Shown here piece by piece: positions 35,711 through 45,311 of a DNA stretch of 64,000 nt. Position 1 is the first letter of the stretch, and every line of letters begins with the position of its first letter. Source of the DNA: Calothrix sp. NIES-4105 (lineage in GTDB: Bacteria > Cyanobacteriota > Cyanobacteriia > Cyanobacteriales > Nostocaceae). Position numbers and translations under genes: made by a program. The notes under the pieces were generated by a model that saw nothing but the letters and a program-made list of their open reading frames with translations, was not told where the DNA came from and did no database searches. The stretch covers positions 6,523,614 to 6,587,613 of the forward strand of contig NZ_AP018290.1 of assembly GCF_002368415.1 (NCBI RefSeq), read 5' to 3'.

Positions 35711-36337
35711 GGCGCCTCTGGAATGGATTTTTACTGTGAGTATCCCTACCCAATGGTAGGTGAGTGCAAAGCTACTAAATCAGAAAAAGTTCCCGATAGT
35801 ACGCCTGCACAGCTTTTAAAAATTGGCATGAACCATTTGGGTAAAGCACAGTACGACAACGCGATTAAATTAATAGTTGCAGCAGGTGAGTTAAATTCCT
35901 TTGCTATTAGAACAGCTACTGAAAACGGTATGAACGTGATTACACCAGAAACTTTACAAAAACTTGTTGAATTACAAGCAAGCTATAAAAACTCGATTAA
36001 TTTATTAGAACTTAAAGAGTGTTTGCTTTCATCGCCATTTGGTATAGCAGACGAAAAAGTTAATAATTATATAGATAAAGTCAATCAAGATATTACACTG
36101 CGCGCGCGATTAGTCCAACTTGTCAAAAATTAGCTTGAAAATACAGGTTTTAAACGTGCAAGTGTTGATGCACTACATGGTTTTATTGCCGGAGCATCGA
36201 TTAAAATTAAACCGCAAGAACTACACGAAATCTTAGTTGAACTCTCATCACCGCTCGCTGGTTATTTAGGAAGAATTAAAGGCGAAGATTGGCGCCGGGA
36301 CAGGTTTTATTTCCTTCGTGATTTACTAGTTAATTAG
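35702..36337 (+). pseudogene. Module 3 remnant: 3-prime half of nuclease gene C
   Basis: It keeps the active-site half of the nuclease (GMDFYCEYPYPMVGECKATK) and the whole tail to YLGRIKGEDW ... FLRDLLVN, but genes A, B and the DUF1802 half are missing. The TAC codon of the conserved KRYLE (copy 1) is TAG at 36131-36133, interrupting the frame. It is closer to module 1 than to module 2. Its stop abuts the broken protease of unit 3, as in module 2. Confidence 0.88.
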
Positions 36338-36702
36338 CTAATCTCCAAATGTCAATATACTTGCTTGATAATTGACTGTTAAAGGTAAAATTTTTAACCA
36401 TGCCGAACCCAGTAGTATCTCTGTAATAGCTCTACCTGCAAATACTGGAATTTCATATTCTTGTCCATCTAAAATTATTTTTCCTAAATACATTTGGAAT
36501 AATTTTTTTCTTGCGCTGTTACCATCTCTTGTTTACCAAGAAAAGGCCACTCAAAACCGTCTAAATCTTGTATATTCATAGCTAAAAAGCCCGTAAAGCC
36601 AGTATCAAGCATAGCTTATTCAGGCAATTTTAATTCACGGTTTGCAATTAACTCTATTTCAAACAGTAGATGCCCCACATCATTAAACTTGCCATTTATC
36701 AT
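36338..36702 (-). pseudogene. Broken retropepsin-like protease, unit 3
   Basis: The start (MINGKFNDVGHLLFEIELIA) overlaps the partner stop as in the other units. The LPVE codons before the active site have become LPE then TAA (about 36615), and a frameshift follows near 36510. The active-site AMLDTGFTGFLAM and the tail EILLGSAWLKILPLTVNYQA are still legible. The partner gene upstream is intact. Confidence 0.85.
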
Positions 36703-37016
36703 ATTCTACCTGTTGCTCCGCTTTCATTCAGACAAAATACGCAGTGGTCAGCATTTGGATACTTTGCAAGTGCTTTTTTGTGTGCTTCTATGTTATCTTT
36801 GTCAATCAAATACTCTCCACTATCTGGCTCCACAGCAATATACCAACCGTAGTATTTATCAATTAATTCAGGACGTACACGCTCAAAAATTTCTCGACAG
36901 CGCTGGTGAAAGATTTCATCAAGAGCTTCTTGCCGTGCAAGCTCTTCGGGTGTCATCGCTCTTTTAGGAAAGATTTTACTGTGTCGTGTGCGTGCTTCTT
37001 GTGTTGATTCAGTCAT
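36699..37016 (-). CDS. 105-residue partner of the protease, unit 3
   Basis: Intact frame: MTESTQEARTRHSKIFPKR, then RQEALDEIFHQRCREIFERVRPELID and KYYGWYIAVEPDSGEYLIDKD. It survives although its protease is broken, so it may have a function of its own or the break is recent. The basic RARRGR of other copies is changed to RTRHSK. Confidence 0.75.
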   Translation of the reverse strand: MTESTQEARTRHSKIFPKRAMTPEELARQEALDEIFHQRCREIFERVRPELIDKYYGWYIAVEPDSGEYLIDKDNIEAHKKALAKYPNADHCVFCLNESGATGRI

Positions 37017-37105
37017 AGTCTTCTACATTTTTTATTGCCTACACTGTATATTGTATAATAAATAAGGATGTCGAAAATTTTAAGATTAGTTGTACATTAT
37101 AAACT

Positions 37106-39304
37106 TCAAGAATAAGTTTTCTGGTGACAATTTACATATTGCTGGAGTTCTTGGCGCCAAGAAGCATCATTAGTTGGAATAGGATTCGGAAGTTTTGCTA
37201 TCACCTGACGGGCAGCATCAATGCGTCCAGCTTTGGCATAAAGTTGCACAATTGGCATGACATAAGTAGGATATTTGTTATTTTGGTTATTGAGAAGATT
37301 TGCTGCTAAATCGAGTATTTTTAATGCTTCTTCAGAGCGATTGCGGTCAAGGTAAGCTTTAGCAAGTTGGGGTGCTTGGTCTAAAAATGATTCTGGTGTT
37401 CCGTTGCTATATTGTAAATCAATTGCTTGCTGGGCAATGGGTAAATTACCTAGTGCTAACGCTGTGGATACCAAATTGCTAATGTTGATATCTTTGTAAC
37501 CATAGGGAGAAATCTCCTGAAGCGTTTTCCAAGCTGCCTCGACTTGATTGGCATCTAAAAATTGTTGCGAAATTAATGAGAGCGTATATTTGGCTGTAAC
37601 GCCTAAGTTGTCATCGGTAGGTAACGAAGAAGCCCATTTTACAGCAGTTTGACGAGCCGTTTGGGCAGACGCAGTATCGTTAGCAGTAGTATAAGCGCGC
37701 GCAATTGCTGCATAAGCGATTGCACGAGTATCAAATCCTTTAACAGTTGATGCCAAACTTGAAGCTTTAGCGAATACTATTTTAGCTTTGGTTGGTTGTC
37801 CACTTTTTGCAAATACTGCGGCAACCTGCGCTAATGTATCAATGGCAGAGGAATACTCTGGACTTCGACGCGGAATTTTTTCGGCAATTGAGACGGCTTT
37901 ATCTAGTTGTTGCTGTTTAGCGTAAGCAATCGCCAGAGACTGAAGCAACTCTATGCGGCGTTCGGGGTTTTTTGATAAGCGTTGGACAAAAGGTGCAATA
38001 TTATCAAGTGCATTAATTTGAGCAGCAAAATTAATGGGTGGTTCAATTTTTGTGAATGCATTTCGGGCAAGTAATTGCTCAAAGGCTGTTTTAGCTTCCA
38101 AACGATTGCCATCTGAGATAGCCGCCATTAAAATGCTATCAATATTCACGTTCTCAGGCGCCACAGCTTGCACAAATTCCGCGATTGCATTAGTAACTTT
38201 TTGAGGTTGGTTGCGACGGCGATATTCACCTGCTGCTCGTAACGCATAGTTAAGGCGGAGGTCGATAGCTCCTACTCCTTCAAATGTTGGCAGCCCTGTG
38301 AAGAGGCGGTCAGGATTACCACCTGCTTTTAAATAGCTATTAAGAAAGTTAACATTATAAAACGCGCGTCTCCATGAATCAAATCCAGCTTTAAAAAGTT
38401 TGTCGGCTTCTTTTGGTTGTTTCGCGCGGTCGTAAGCAGCAACTAAACGACCGTAAGGTGCATCATCATAATCGGGAGAAACTCTTTTTAAATAAAAATT
38501 AGCTTTATCAAGGCGATTTAATTGCAGATACAGGGTAATTAAGTCGGAACTGATAACTTGTGTTGTGGGGGTAGCTTTGGCAATGCGGTCTGCTAGTAAA
38601 AGCGCTTTTTGCGATTGGTTATTGTCCGCATAAAGACGGGCTAAAGATAAAGTTGGAGTGCTGCGGTTTAGAACAGTTTCAATTTTGGGCAACTGGGGGG
38701 CAATAGCTTTTGATAGTCCAAGCTCCACAACTGCATCAACAAGTTTGGTTAATTGAACCGCGCTTTGCTCATCAGTAGACTTTAATGCTAAAGCGATACC
38801 ACGGTTTAGAAGTAGAGCCGCGCGGTCATTACCCTGTAACCGTTGGTAATAGCCTGCTAGTTTGCCAGTCATTTCTGCCCGCAAGCTCAACGATGGTAAC
38901 TTTTCAATCCGCAAAGCTAATTGATCAATTAGGGCAATAAGTTGAGGTTTCTGGCTGTTGGGTAGTACTTTGAGCAATAAATCCATTCGAGCTGCTCGAC
39001 CCGTGTCAGGTGGACCTGGGTCTGGTTTTTCGGTTAGCCACAATATTAAATTTTCCTGTATAGCTAAATCTAAGGAACTAGGTGATGTTGCGATTGCTTC
39101 TAATTCCGAAAGTTGACGCGCGACCGCATCCGTAGCAACAGTTTCGGGCAATGGTGTTACCGGATACCAGTTTACATAACTGCGCTCGTTGTTCAACAAA
39201 GTTTGGCAAGTTTGACTAGGGGCTTGTGCTTGTGCCAATGTCCAGGGTAAAAAATTTACGAGCGCTAAACTGAAAATAGGGGCTATTTTAAATAATAACT
39301 GCAT
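37106..39304 (-). CDS. Exported helical-repeat (TPR-like) protein
   Basis: 732 residues. A signal peptide (FKIAPIFSLALVNFLPWTLAQAQA) is followed by a mostly helical protein with repeated pairs such as SLARLYADNNQSQKALLLADRI, AIAYAKQQQLDKAVSIAEKI and LAKAYLDRNRSEEALKILDLA, typical of TPR/SEL-type arrays. Likely periplasmic or envelope-associated scaffold; no enzymatic motif. It sits between protease units 3 and 4, with the same orientation. Its own GGCGCC content is normal, so it may be a resident gene into which the array expanded. Confidence 0.8.
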   Translation of the reverse strand: MQLLFKIAPIFSLALVNFLPWTLAQAQAPSQTCQTLLNNERSYVNWYPVTPLPETVATDAVARQLSELEAIATSPSSLDLAIQENLILWLTEKPDPGPPDTGRAARMDLLLKVLPNSQKPQLIALIDQLALRIEKLPSLSLRAEMTGKLAGYYQRLQGNDRAALLLNRGIALALKSTDEQSAVQLTKLVDAVVELGLSKAIAPQLPKIETVLNRSTPTLSLARLYADNNQSQKALLLADRIAKATPTTQVISSDLITLYLQLNRLDKANFYLKRVSPDYDDAPYGRLVAAYDRAKQPKEADKLFKAGFDSWRRAFYNVNFLNSYLKAGGNPDRLFTGLPTFEGVGAIDLRLNYALRAAGEYRRRNQPQKVTNAIAEFVQAVAPENVNIDSILMAAISDGNRLEAKTAFEQLLARNAFTKIEPPINFAAQINALDNIAPFVQRLSKNPERRIELLQSLAIAYAKQQQLDKAVSIAEKIPRRSPEYSSAIDTLAQVAAVFAKSGQPTKAKIVFAKASSLASTVKGFDTRAIAYAAIARAYTTANDTASAQTARQTAVKWASSLPTDDNLGVTAKYTLSLISQQFLDANQVEAAWKTLQEISPYGYKDINISNLVSTALALGNLPIAQQAIDLQYSNGTPESFLDQAPQLAKAYLDRNRSEEALKILDLAANLLNNQNNKYPTYVMPIVQLYAKAGRIDAARQVIAKLPNPIPTNDASWRQELQQYVNCHQKTYS

Positions 39305-39398
39305 AATACGTATATTTAACTAACATAATTGATACAACTAGCTAGTGGCTAGTTCCCAAACTATATTAATTTTTACTTAATATACTTACATTATCCAG

Positions 39399-39764
39399 CT
39401 AATCTCCTAGCGTTAAAATACCTGCTTGATAATTAACTACTAATGGCAAAATTTTTAACCAAGCTGAACCTATTAATACTTCTGTAATTTCATCGCCAGC
39501 ATAAACTGGTATTTCGTACTCTTCTCCATCTATATAAATTTTACCAGAATACCTATCAAAAGTATTTTCTCCACTGGCGGTTATCATCTCTTCTTCACCA
39601 ATATATGCCCATTGCAAGGCATCTAAATCTTGGTTACTAATAGCTAAAAGACCTGTGAAACCTGTATCTAACATAGCTTCCATAGATAAGTTTAATCCAT
39701 CAGCACCAATTAAATTAATCTCAAAAAATATATGCCCAACATCGTCAAACGTACCTTGTATCAT
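39399..39764 (-). CDS. Retropepsin-like aspartic protease, unit 4
   Basis: 121 residues. AMLDTGFTGLLAI holds the Asp-Thr-Gly motif and EVLIGSAW the second motif. It ends QAGILTLGD like unit 2. The ATG overlaps the partner stop (ATGA). This unit has no A-B-C module beside it: to its left is the TPR-like gene. Confidence 0.88.
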   Translation of the reverse strand: MIQGTFDDVGHIFFEINLIGADGLNLSMEAMLDTGFTGLLAISNQDLDALQWAYIGEEEMITASGENTFDRYSGKIYIDGEEYEIPVYAGDEITEVLIGSAWLKILPLVVNYQAGILTLGD

Positions 39765-40078
39765 ATTCTGCCAGTAGCTCCTGTCTCATTTAGGCAGAAA
39801 ACGCAATGGCGAGCATTTGGGTATTTTTTTATAGACTTTGCATGAGCAACTTCAATATCTTTATCAATGAAAAATTCACCGCTATCAGGTTCTACGGCAA
39901 TATACCAACCATAATGTTTGTCTATTAAATCAGGACGCACATGCTCGAATATTGCTCGACAGCGTTTATGGAAGGCTTCGCGTTCGGCTTTGCGTTTTGC
40001 TAGTTCTTCGGGTGATAATGTACGTTCAGGGAAGATTCTACCTCTACGCGCGCGCGGTTTTTGTGTTGATTCGGTCAT
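39761..40078 (-). CDS. 105-residue partner of the protease, unit 4
   Basis: Starts MTESTQKPRARRGRIFPER and continues with KHYGWYIAVEPDSGEFFIDKD and FCLNETGATGRI. Collinear with the other three copies. An AT-rich promoter (GTATACTATATATTC about 40099) precedes it. Coupled to the protease gene. Confidence 0.78.
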   Translation of the reverse strand: MTESTQKPRARRGRIFPERTLSPEELAKRKAEREAFHKRCRAIFEHVRPDLIDKHYGWYIAVEPDSGEFFIDKDIEVAHAKSIKKYPNARHCVFCLNETGATGRI

Positions 40079-40337
40079 CGTCTTTTATATTTTTGATTGT
40101 GTATACTATATATTCTATAAAATGTAAGATTATTTTTGTCGTAATAATTGTTTATATAATATTATATTGTCAGTATACTTGCTTGACGATTAACGCTCTT
40201 TAAGCGCACATACTGCATACAGGCGCCTACTTAAACAGACTTTTATAATACTAACTTTGCAGTGTCAAACACTGTTAAAACTTTATCAGCCAAATTACAT
40301 ATAGCATTCCTATATGAGTTGTAAAAAATATATCTAC

Positions 40338-40365
40338 GTAGAGACGCGATTAATCGCGTCTCTAC
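40338..40365. repeat. Perfect palindrome GTAGAGACGCGAT...ATCGCGTCTCTAC
   Basis: 28-base perfect inverted repeat. A relative with GTGACATGTCAC at its centre is at 54806-54833. This family is scattered in Nostocales genomes. Confidence 0.85.
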
Positions 40366-40758
40366 AGTGTGCGGATTTTACAAATGATTTAGGACTGCTA
40401 TATAAAGATGTATTTAATAGGAAAGCTGGCAATATTTTGAATACAATTGCCTAAATTTACATAGGCAGTTGCTGAAAATTTGACAAAACATTTTCTCTTC
40501 CATGTTAGTAAGTTACTTTTTTTGGGAATACTTGTGTAAGCGTAGACAATTGTCGCTTAGTCATAATAATCTTGGCTTTTAAACTGTATACATTATATAT
40601 TGTAGTCATTTTGATATACTACTTAGTAATATTTTTTAATTTTATTATTAATCAGTGTTTGTATCTTAAATATTTATAATTTAAACGCCATCTCTCTAAT
40701 CAAAGAAATGGCGCGTGTAAATATAATTCGGTTTCTATTCTTAAGACAGCTGGGGACG

Positions 40759-40775
40759 GGTGGGCAGTGCCCACC
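40759..40775. repeat. Small palindrome, GGTGGGC family, copy 3
   Basis: GGTGGGC-AGT-GCCCACC, just downstream of the cupin gene (minus strand), where it could act as its terminator. Confidence 0.7.
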
Positions 40776-40782
40776 TTACCCT

Positions 40783-41250
40783 CTAGGCTATTGGCGCCTC
40801 GGTATTGATTTGAATGTTACTAATTGCTTTTAAGTTATCTAATGCAGATTTTGCGGCTTCTAAATCGTAAGGAAATGGTCTACCGCGCGTTACATAATCT
40901 AGTGGTTGCACTGGACGATGACGTAATACTGCATTCACAACTACACATGAAGAGGAACTTAAATTGATGGCGCCGTGTAATACTCCAGGTGGAATTATCG
41001 CTACGGCTGGTTGCTTTTCACTTAGGGGAATATATTGATATTGCTTGTCGATGAGTGTAACTAGCACAAATTCGCCTTTGACTACTAATATTTGGTCGGT
41101 TTGCGATTTATGTACGAACAAGTCATCTACAGCATGAGGGGGAACTTGTACAAGCATAGTTTCGTTGCTAGCTTGTGGGGTGAAGAATTGCGCCATTCCG
41201 CCTTTGATTGACTCAAGATGGCGGATTGTAATACCTCTAGCTTTATTCAT
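40783..41250 (-). CDS. Cupin-domain protein
   Basis: 155 residues. One double-stranded beta-helix: VPPHAVDDLFVHKSQTDQILVVKGEFVLV carries the first His-containing cupin motif, and AVAIIPPGVLHGAIN the second. The pattern recalls sugar-epimerase-like cupins (RmlC/WxcM type) but the catalytic residues cannot be matched. ATG at 41250 is preferred over a GTG at 41259. Metal- or sugar-related role unknown. It lies downstream of pgi, past a strong terminator, so it has its own promoter. Confidence 0.7.
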   Translation of the reverse strand: MNKARGITIRHLESIKGGMAQFFTPQASNETMLVQVPPHAVDDLFVHKSQTDQILVVKGEFVLVTLIDKQYQYIPLSEKQPAVAIIPPGVLHGAINLSSSSCVVVNAVLRHRPVQPLDYVTRGRPFPYDLEAAKSALDNLKAISNIQINTEAPIA

Positions 41251-41327
41251 GTTTAGCACCTATAAATAAATAAAATTTTTTCTGTTTTTGTCTTTTTTTT
41301 AGCTGTAAAAATTTGAGCCAGTAAAAA

Positions 41328-41378
41328 AGCTGAACATCTTAAGAACTGAGTGTGTTCTTTAATCTTAGATGTTCAGCT
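41328..41378 (-). terminator. Terminator of pgi
   Basis: On the minus strand AGCTGAACATCT arms (12 bp, perfect) enclose a short loop and are followed by six U residues, 60 bases beyond the pgi stop. Strong rho-independent pattern. Confidence 0.85.
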
Positions 41379-41438
41379 ATGAAAATTTGTTGCATAAACA
41401 ACAAATATTGACCAACTGTGATGTGTATTTTACAAACT

Positions 41439-43025
41439 TCAGCCCATAGATACAGTCAAGCTGCTAGGTTCGCTTAAGTTACCTTGCAAAACTACGCCGC
41501 GATTATTCGCGTGCATATGCCGCAAGATGATATATATTGACTCGATTTTGTCACTGGCGCCTGCTTTTTCTGCAAGTTGTGCAATTGATAACGCGCTTTT
41601 CTCGCTTTGTAAAACGCCTAGAACTTTTGTTTGCAAGTCCAAAATGACTGCGGCAGCTTTTTTACCTGCTTCTACACCTGGTTGATGGTAAGCGTTTACA
41701 TTAACTAAATTACCGTAGAAACCAACCGTTCGGTCATATAATGCAATCAAGGCGCCGACAGTACGAGGGCTAACTTCAGGAATTGTCACCGTAATAGAAT
41801 CGCGGTGGTTTTCGTACAATGCTTGACGTGTACCTTGGAGGAAACCAGAAAGGTAATCACCAGATGTAATACCTGGTTCAAGTTCAGGAGATGCTCCTTC
41901 GCGGTCTTTTAATACTTCAATAAAAGTAAGGAAGAAGTTTGATACACCTTCGCGCAACTGTTGAACGTAAGCGTGTTGGTCTGTAGAACCTTTGTTACCG
42001 TATACGGCGATACCCTGATGAACTACATTACCATCGAGGTCTTTTTCTTTACCTAAAGATTCCATGACGAGCTGCTGCAAGTAACGACTAAATAGCAGCA
42101 AGCTGTCTTTATAGGGTAGAACGACCATATCCTTCTCACCCTTACCGTTACCTGCGTAATACCATGCTAAAGCCAGCATCGCAGCAGGATTTTTCTTGAT
42201 ATCGGCAACGCGCGTAGCATCATCCATTTCTTTGGCGCCTTCAAGCATTTCTTTAATATCAATGCCTTGAAGTGCAGCAGGTACTAACCCAACGGTAGAC
42301 AGTTCCGAAGTGCGTCCACCAACCCAATCATACATCGGAAAGCGCATTAGCCAATTTTCTGACTTGGCTTGTTCGTCAAGCTTACTACCAGGCATGGTAA
42401 TAGCAACGGCGTAATTCGCAAAATCTAAATTTTGTCCCGCATAAGCTTTTCTAACTTCCAACATGCCGTTACGGGGTTCAGGTGTACCACCAGATTTAGA
42501 TATGACTAAAACTAGGGTACTAGAAAGTTTATTACGTAGATGCGTAAGAATTTTGTCGATGCCAGCAGGGTCTGTATTATCGATAAAATGAATTGCTAAA
42601 GGAGGAAAATCGGGAGCAAGGGCTTCGGCGACAAATTCGGGGCCAAGGGCAGAACCACCGATACCAATAGAAATAATATCAGTAAAGCGCGCAGCTTTGG
42701 GAGGATGAATTCCGCCTGTGTGAACCTTCTCGGCAAAAACTTCGATTTGTTCGATTGAACTAACAATTTCTTGTGTCAGTTCGGGAGTAGGCGCCAAATC
42801 AGGATTTCGCAGCCAGTAGTGTCCAACCATGCGGTCTTCGTCAGGGTTCGCGATAGCTCCCTTTTCAAGTTCCGCCATATCCGCGAAAGCCTTCTCGAAC
42901 TTTGGTTGCAACGCCTCTACGAACGCATTATCAAAGCGCATCCGACTAATATCGAGGTAAAACCCCAATCCTTCGTGGTAATATAACCATTCCTGGTATC
43001 GCTGCCAAAGTGTCGAAGCGTCCAT
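41439..43025 (-). CDS. pgi: Glucose-6-phosphate isomerase
   Basis: Interconverts glucose-6-phosphate and fructose-6-phosphate in glycolysis, gluconeogenesis and the oxidative pentose phosphate route. Seen: [26 protein letters not shown] (phosphosugar site), [15 protein letters not shown] (family signature), and [14 protein letters not shown], whose His is a catalytic residue. 528 residues, the length of the cyanobacterial form. Monocistronic, with a strong terminator. Confidence 0.97.
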   Translation of the reverse strand: MDASTLWQRYQEWLYYHEGLGFYLDISRMRFDNAFVEALQPKFEKAFADMAELEKGAIANPDEDRMVGHYWLRNPDLAPTPELTQEIVSSIEQIEVFAEKVHTGGIHPPKAARFTDIISIGIGGSALGPEFVAEALAPDFPPLAIHFIDNTDPAGIDKILTHLRNKLSSTLVLVISKSGGTPEPRNGMLEVRKAYAGQNLDFANYAVAITMPGSKLDEQAKSENWLMRFPMYDWVGGRTSELSTVGLVPAALQGIDIKEMLEGAKEMDDATRVADIKKNPAAMLALAWYYAGNGKGEKDMVVLPYKDSLLLFSRYLQQLVMESLGKEKDLDGNVVHQGIAVYGNKGSTDQHAYVQQLREGVSNFFLTFIEVLKDREGASPELEPGITSGDYLSGFLQGTRQALYENHRDSITVTIPEVSPRTVGALIALYDRTVGFYGNLVNVNAYHQPGVEAGKKAAAVILDLQTKVLGVLQSEKSALSIAQLAEKAGASDKIESIYIILRHMHANNRGVVLQGNLSEPSSLTVSMG

Positions 43026-43110
43026 AGGGAAATCTCAAGTAAGTTTTATCAAGAACAAGTTTAAGGTAAGGACTCGCTTATACCCACCCAACCTTATACA
43101 GTTTTAAGTC

Positions 43111-43386
43111 TTATGCCATCTGCTCGCCCTTAACATCTGGCATAGGTATAACTCGCAAAAACTTAACAATTTCACCCCGTAGCTCAATTCCTATAAGATG
43201 TCCATCTAAGGTAAATCGGTAAAATATGCCTTCGCCATCGATTTGTCGCAACTGCGGTAAGTTATGCAGTTGTCCTTTTTGGGGAAACTCCACGAACGCC
43301 ATATTGTACACCTGTTGGTAAACAGCAGGCTGCAAACGTCTTAAATCGAATAGAAACGACCGCGCGTAGCGCACTTCGGTATTCAC
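43111..43386 (-). CDS. RelE/ParE-type toxin
   Basis: 91 residues. MNTEVRYARSFLFDLRRLQ, then VYQQVYNMAF, and a C-terminal YRFTLDGHLIGIELRGEIVKFLRVIP follow the RelE/ParE fold. Start GTG at 43386. Known relatives either cleave mRNA on the ribosome or poison gyrase; the fold does not say which. The probable antitoxin is 17 bases upstream on the same strand. Confidence 0.75.
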   Translation of the reverse strand: MNTEVRYARSFLFDLRRLQPAVYQQVYNMAFVEFPQKGQLHNLPQLRQIDGEGIFYRFTLDGHLIGIELRGEIVKFLRVIPMPDVKGEQMA

Positions 43387-43403
43387 GCTGACTTTACCCC
43401 TTT

Positions 43404-43601
43404 TTACGGTATTGTTAAGTTTCGCACCGCTTCCTCATGCGTTAATGTATCCCACGGTTGCTGCAATTGTTTAACAGATTGTATTGCTTTGAGAACTTTG
43501 TAATCGCAATGCAATGCGTAAACTACACTCCAAACAACTTGGAGTTCATCATCGGTCATTTGTTCTATTAGTTTATGCAACTGGGGTCGCAGCACACTCA
43601 T
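43404..43601 (-). CDS. Probable antitoxin of the ParE/RelE-type pair
   Basis: 65 residues, helical. LIEQMTDDELQVVWSVVYALHCDYKVL and a C-terminal WDTLTHEEAVRNL are typical of small cyanobacterial antitoxins upstream of RelE/ParE genes. There is no obvious DNA-binding domain. Assignment rests on size, order and spacing. Confidence 0.65.
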   Translation of the reverse strand: MSVLRPQLHKLIEQMTDDELQVVWSVVYALHCDYKVLKAIQSVKQLQQPWDTLTHEEAVRNLTIP

Positions 43602-43947
43602 ATATCAACTCTACTGGGGAGCAACTAACCTTTATGATTCCCAAAAAACAGCAATAGTTAACATCTTTCAGAAGGCAGGAGGCAGGAGGTAAAAATAAAT
43701 AAAAATAAATAATAAGTTAAGTATTGTAAAAATAACCGGAATATGCAATAATGCAGAGTTTTTACTATAATCGATAGAAAAATAGCCGATATTGAATTTA
43801 ACATTTAACTTGCGAATGTTAATTTCCTTATCTTTACAAAGTCTATTCTAAAGTCTATTGTTTGGATACTATTCTTGATAACGTAAAAACTCTTATGTTT
43901 TATTACGCTATATAACCCAGTAAACACCCAGTAAGGGTAAAATTACT
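43602..43947. other. Promoter region of the amino-acid transporter operon
   Basis: 346 bases. Short direct repeats (GGCAGGAGGCAGGAGG at about 43675, AAATAAATAAAAATAAATAAT after it, and AAAGTCTATTCTAAAGTCTATTG at about 43838). No gene or hairpin stands out. Confidence 0.4.
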
Positions 43948-45237
43948 ATGAAAAACATCGAAAAAAGAAGCTTTAACAATCGTAATACGTCAAAAAGTCC
44001 GATTATTCGGTTTAATACCCTGTTTATCACTGTTTATAGTCTGGGGTTGTTTTTAACCGGATGTGGTGGAAACACTGTCACTAATCAAGGTGCTTCCGGA
44101 AATACCGTCAAAATTATTTCTAGCTTTCCCTTGACAGGTAGTGCTGTCGGTCAAACCCAAACAATCGTAAACAGTATTAAGCAAGCGCTTGATGAGACTA
44201 ACTCAACTCTTTGTGACGGTAAGCTCAAAATTGACTATGAGTCTTTAGACGGTGCAACTGCAGCAACAGGAAAATGGGATGCAGCTAGAGAAGCTGAAAA
44301 TGCAAATAGAGCTGTCTCAGACCCCAATGTTGTCGCGTATATCGGCACCTTTAACTCCGGCGCCGCCAAAATTTCAATTCCCGTCCTCAACCAAGCTAAC
44401 TTAGTAATGGTCAGTCCAGCGAATACAGCTGTTGGTTTAACTAAGGCAGGTGGAGAACCAGGAGAACCCGAAAAATACTACCCAAATGGCAAGCGTAACT
44501 ATGCGCGCGTAGTCCCTGCTGATGATTTACAAGGTTCTGCAGCAGCTAACTGGGCGAAATCACTCGGAGTAAAAAAAGTTTATATTTTAGATGACCAAGA
44601 AGTTTACGGTAAGGGATTAGCTGACGTATTTGAAGCTACAGGCAAAAAAATTGGACTCGAAATTTTAGGACACGAAGGTATTGATGCCAGAGCAACAGAT
44701 TATAGAGCGTTGATGAATAAAATCAAAGCGGTCAACCCAGATATGATTTATTTTGGCGGTATCACCCAAAATAACGCTGGGCAGTTAATCAAAGACATGC
44801 GTAATGTTGGGATGACAGCGGATAAAGTCAAGTTTATGAGTCCTGATGGTACATATGAACAAGCTTTGATTGATGCAGCCGGTAAAGATGCAGAAGGTGT
44901 TTTAGCAACTTTTGGTGGTATTCCGCCTAAACAGCTAACAGGTGCTGGTAAAGCTTGGTATGACAGCTATAAGAAGAAATATAATGCTGAACCTGAAGCT
45001 TATGCTGCATATGGTTACGAAGCTGCCAAAGTAGTTATTAATGGCATTGGCAAAGTTTGTAAAAATGACCGCGCGGCAATTCGTGATGCTGTTTTAGGAA
45101 CTAGAGACTATAAAGGTATACTTGGTACTTGGAGTTTTGACGCGAATGGTGATACAACCTTAACCACTATGTCAGGGAATACCGTTAAAAGCAGCAAATG
45201 GGAATTTGTTACCTTGCTTGATGCTAAAGCTAAGTAA
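43948..45237 (+). CDS. Amino-acid ABC transporter substrate-binding lipoprotein (NatB/LivK type)
   Basis: 429 residues. N-terminal hydrophobic segment ends in the lipobox LTGC (Cys about 39), so it is processed by Lgt and anchored outside the membrane. The rest is a type I periplasmic binding fold: VKIISSFPLTGSAVGQTQ, AYIGTFNSGAAKIS, LVMVSPANT and DMIYFGGITQNNAGQ. First gene of a five-gene set (binding protein, two permeases, two ATPases) homologous to cyanobacterial neutral amino-acid system NatABCDE. A small palindrome after its stop may reduce read-through into the permeases. Confidence 0.93.
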   Translation: MKNIEKRSFNNRNTSKSPIIRFNTLFITVYSLGLFLTGCGGNTVTNQGASGNTVKIISSFPLTGSAVGQTQTIVNSIKQALDETNSTLCDGKLKIDYESLDGATAATGKWDAAREAENANRAVSDPNVVAYIGTFNSGAAKISIPVLNQANLVMVSPANTAVGLTKAGGEPGEPEKYYPNGKRNYARVVPADDLQGSAAANWAKSLGVKKVYILDDQEVYGKGLADVFEATGKKIGLEILGHEGIDARATDYRALMNKIKAVNPDMIYFGGITQNNAGQLIKDMRNVGMTADKVKFMSPDGTYEQALIDAAGKDAEGVLATFGGIPPKQLTGAGKAWYDSYKKKYNAEPEAYAAYGYEAAKVVINGIGKVCKNDRAAIRDAVLGTRDYKGILGTWSFDANGDTTLTTMSGNTVKSSKWEFVTLLDAKAK

Positions 45238-45266
45238 TTTCCTACAGAACTTATACGTAGACGTAG

Positions 45267-45283
45267 GGTGGGCAATGCCCACC
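45267..45283. repeat. Small palindrome, GGTGGGC family, copy 4
   Basis: GGTGGGC-AAT-GCCCACC in the gap between the binding-protein gene and the first permease. Position suits an RNA-stabilising or attenuating hairpin that keeps binding protein in excess. Confidence 0.65.
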
Positions 45284-45311
45284 ATACAGATAACCAATAC
45301 ATAAAAGAACA

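Larger units (their letters stand above)
40079..40782. other. Gene-free stretch with array remnants and palindromes
   Basis: Contains a protease-tail remnant (TCAGTATACTTGCTTGACG about 40170), a 28-base perfect palindrome (40338-40365), a copy of the partner-gene upstream region (about 40558-40650: GTCATAATAATCT, then GTATACATTATATATTGTA), and a GGTGGGC palindrome at 40759. No gene seen. It marks the right boundary of the array. Confidence 0.6.
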
